Source: Kordiimonadaceae bacterium
Lineage (GTDB): Bacteria; Pseudomonadota; Alphaproteobacteria; Sphingomonadales; Emcibacteraceae
Assembly (NCBI GenBank): GCA_018699075.1
Contig: JABIPV010000143.1
Span: 1-14,834 of the forward strand
Direction: 5' to 3'
DNA: 14,834 nt
The notes under the pieces were generated by a model. It ran no database searches, was not told the DNA's origin, and saw only the letters and a program-made list of their open reading frames with translations. The position numbers and the translations under genes are program-made. This document shows, piece by piece, positions 14,121 to 14,834 of the stretch. Numbering within the stretch: the first letter of the stretch is position 1; every line of letters begins with the position of its first letter.

Positions 14121-14834
14121 TTGATAAATTTACTCAACGCTATCTTCATTATTATGGGCCTATGTTTTCTGCCGTTTTCAGTCGTTTTTGCGGCAGCGGA
14201 TACCTTGTTGATCAACGGCAAAATCATTACTGTCAATAAGGGTTTTGACGTCGTGACGTCAGTGGCCATTAAAGACGGTAAATTCATTGCCGTTGGCGCC
14301 ACCGCACAAATTTTGCCTCTGAGCGACGAAAAAACAACGGTGATTGATTTAAAAGGAAAAACCGTGGTTCCGGGCTTTATTGATGGTCATGCCCATATGG
14401 ACCGTGAAGGATTAAAATATATCCCCACTTCATTAGACGGCGCCCATTCCATAAAAGATATTCTTAGCATCATTGAACAGGAAGTAAAAACCAAGAAGCC
14501 CGGTGAATGGATTGTCACCATGCCGATGGGCGATTATCCTTATTATGGCATTCGGGCTGATTTTTTAAAAGAAGGTCGCTTTCCCACCCGGCACGACTTG
14601 GATAAAGTTGCGCCGAATAATCCGGTATATATCAAAAGCCCTTGGTATTATTGGACCGGAGTTGCGCCAATTATATCCATCGCCAACAGCGCCGCCTTAA
14701 AACTTGCGGGCATTAACAAAGATACAAAAGTGCCTCACCCCGGCATGACCATTCAACGAGATGAAAATGGGGAAGCCACCGGTATATTTGAAGAAAATGG
14801 TCCGATAGGATCGGTTGAACATAGTTTAATGAAA
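14121..14834 (+). CDS. Exported amidohydrolase-3 family protein (5' part, cut by window end)
   Basis: The first 238 codons are present and the frame is open at the right edge. The start is taken as TTG 14121 because TGGAG lies seven bases before it and the result is a proper signal peptide: NLLNAIFIIMGLCFLPFSVVFA, with probable cleavage after VFA near residue 24. An internal ATG at 14154 gives a much shorter leader and no good ribosome binding site. The mature protein begins DTLLINGKIITVNKGF (27-42), then KDGKFIAVGA (51-60), KGKTVVPGFIDGHAHMD (78-94) with metal ligands H90 and H92, SIANSAALKLAGI (186-198) and GEATGIFEENG (217-227). This order matches the upstream YtcJ-like lipoprotein, so the two are paralogues in tandem. 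Unlike its neighbour it shows no lipobox, so it would be released into the periplasm. Metal ligands later in the protein lie outside the window. Confidence 0.85.
   Translation, partial: MINLLNAIFIIMGLCFLPFSVVFAAADTLLINGKIITVNKGFDVVTSVAIKDGKFIAVGATAQILPLSDEKTTVIDLKGKTVVPGFIDGHAHMDREGLKYIPTSLDGAHSIKDILSIIEQEVKTKKPGEWIVTMPMGDYPYYGIRADFLKEGRFPTRHDLDKVAPNNPVYIKSPWYYWTGVAPIISIANSAALKLAGINKDTKVPHPGMTIQRDENGEATGIFEENGPIGSVEHSLMK

Noticed and set aside
14108..14245. An ATG frame just before the last amidohydrolase that could be a small upstream gene
   Set aside because: It has no ribosome binding site of its own, it overlaps the signal peptide region in another frame, and its product has no motif. 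The TTG frame explains the region better.
1..14834. Mobile elements, CRISPR arrays, tRNA or rRNA genes, attachment sites
   Set aside because: I saw no transposase or integrase motifs, no regularly spaced repeats, no cloverleaf-like segment with the conserved tRNA sequence, and no rRNA sequence. The window reads as densely packed ordinary chromosome.

Overview
The window looks like chromosomal DNA of a Gram-negative, moderately AT-rich proteobacterium that can respire nitrate. The evidence is the tail of a membrane-bound nitrate reductase operon, lipoprotein-type signal peptides, an FNR/Dnr-type operator and AGGAG-like ribosome binding sites. The class cannot be fixed from the sequence. A marine alpha- or gammaproteobacterium is a guess from gene content only. 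I see no tRNA, rRNA, insertion sequence, integrase or CRISPR array, and no gene-free stretch over 300 bases.

Layout. (1) 1-4027, plus strand: the end of narG, then complete narH, narJ and narI joined by overlapping stop/start codons, then a 148-residue protein. That protein resembles the NifM/PpiC-type chaperones found at the end of many nar operons but has no parvulin catalytic domain. (2) 4052-5913: a hairpin, a minus-strand beta-carbonic anhydrase and a plus-strand membrane fatty acid desaturase. The last two are divergent, and the 141 bases between them hold a near-perfect FNR/Dnr box (TTGAT-N4-GTCAA), so low oxygen or nitrogen oxides may control one or both. (3) 5910-7905, minus strand: an NhaC-family antiporter followed by a GNAT acetyltransferase, apparently one operon. 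(4) 8025-14834: a catabolic or envelope-hydrolase cluster. It holds a lipoprotein N-acyl-D-amino-acid deacylase-like amidohydrolase, a secreted S9-type alpha/beta hydrolase with an N-terminal coiled coil, a convergent FAD-dependent amine/amino-acid oxidoreductase, a lipoprotein amidohydrolase of the YtcJ type, a clear intrinsic terminator, and a further exported YtcJ-like amidohydrolase. The last starts at TTG and runs off the window.

How it may work together. NarGHI oxidises quinol and reduces nitrate at the membrane, NarJ inserts the molybdenum cofactor, and the small NifM-like protein probably helps folding. In the second half, three metal-dependent hydrolases and a peptidase-like hydrolase all carry export signals. 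They would release amines, amino acids or acyl groups outside the cytoplasmic membrane. The cytoplasmic FAD enzyme and the NhaC-type carrier could then oxidise or move the products. This pathway is inferred from neighbourhood; no substrate is shown by the sequence. The features most worth following up are the parvulin-less nar-operon chaperone, the FNR-like box beside an oxygen-requiring desaturase, a full 9-base anti-Shine-Dalgarno match buried in a narJ hairpin, and the deacylase that lacks the usual zinc-bridging cysteine.
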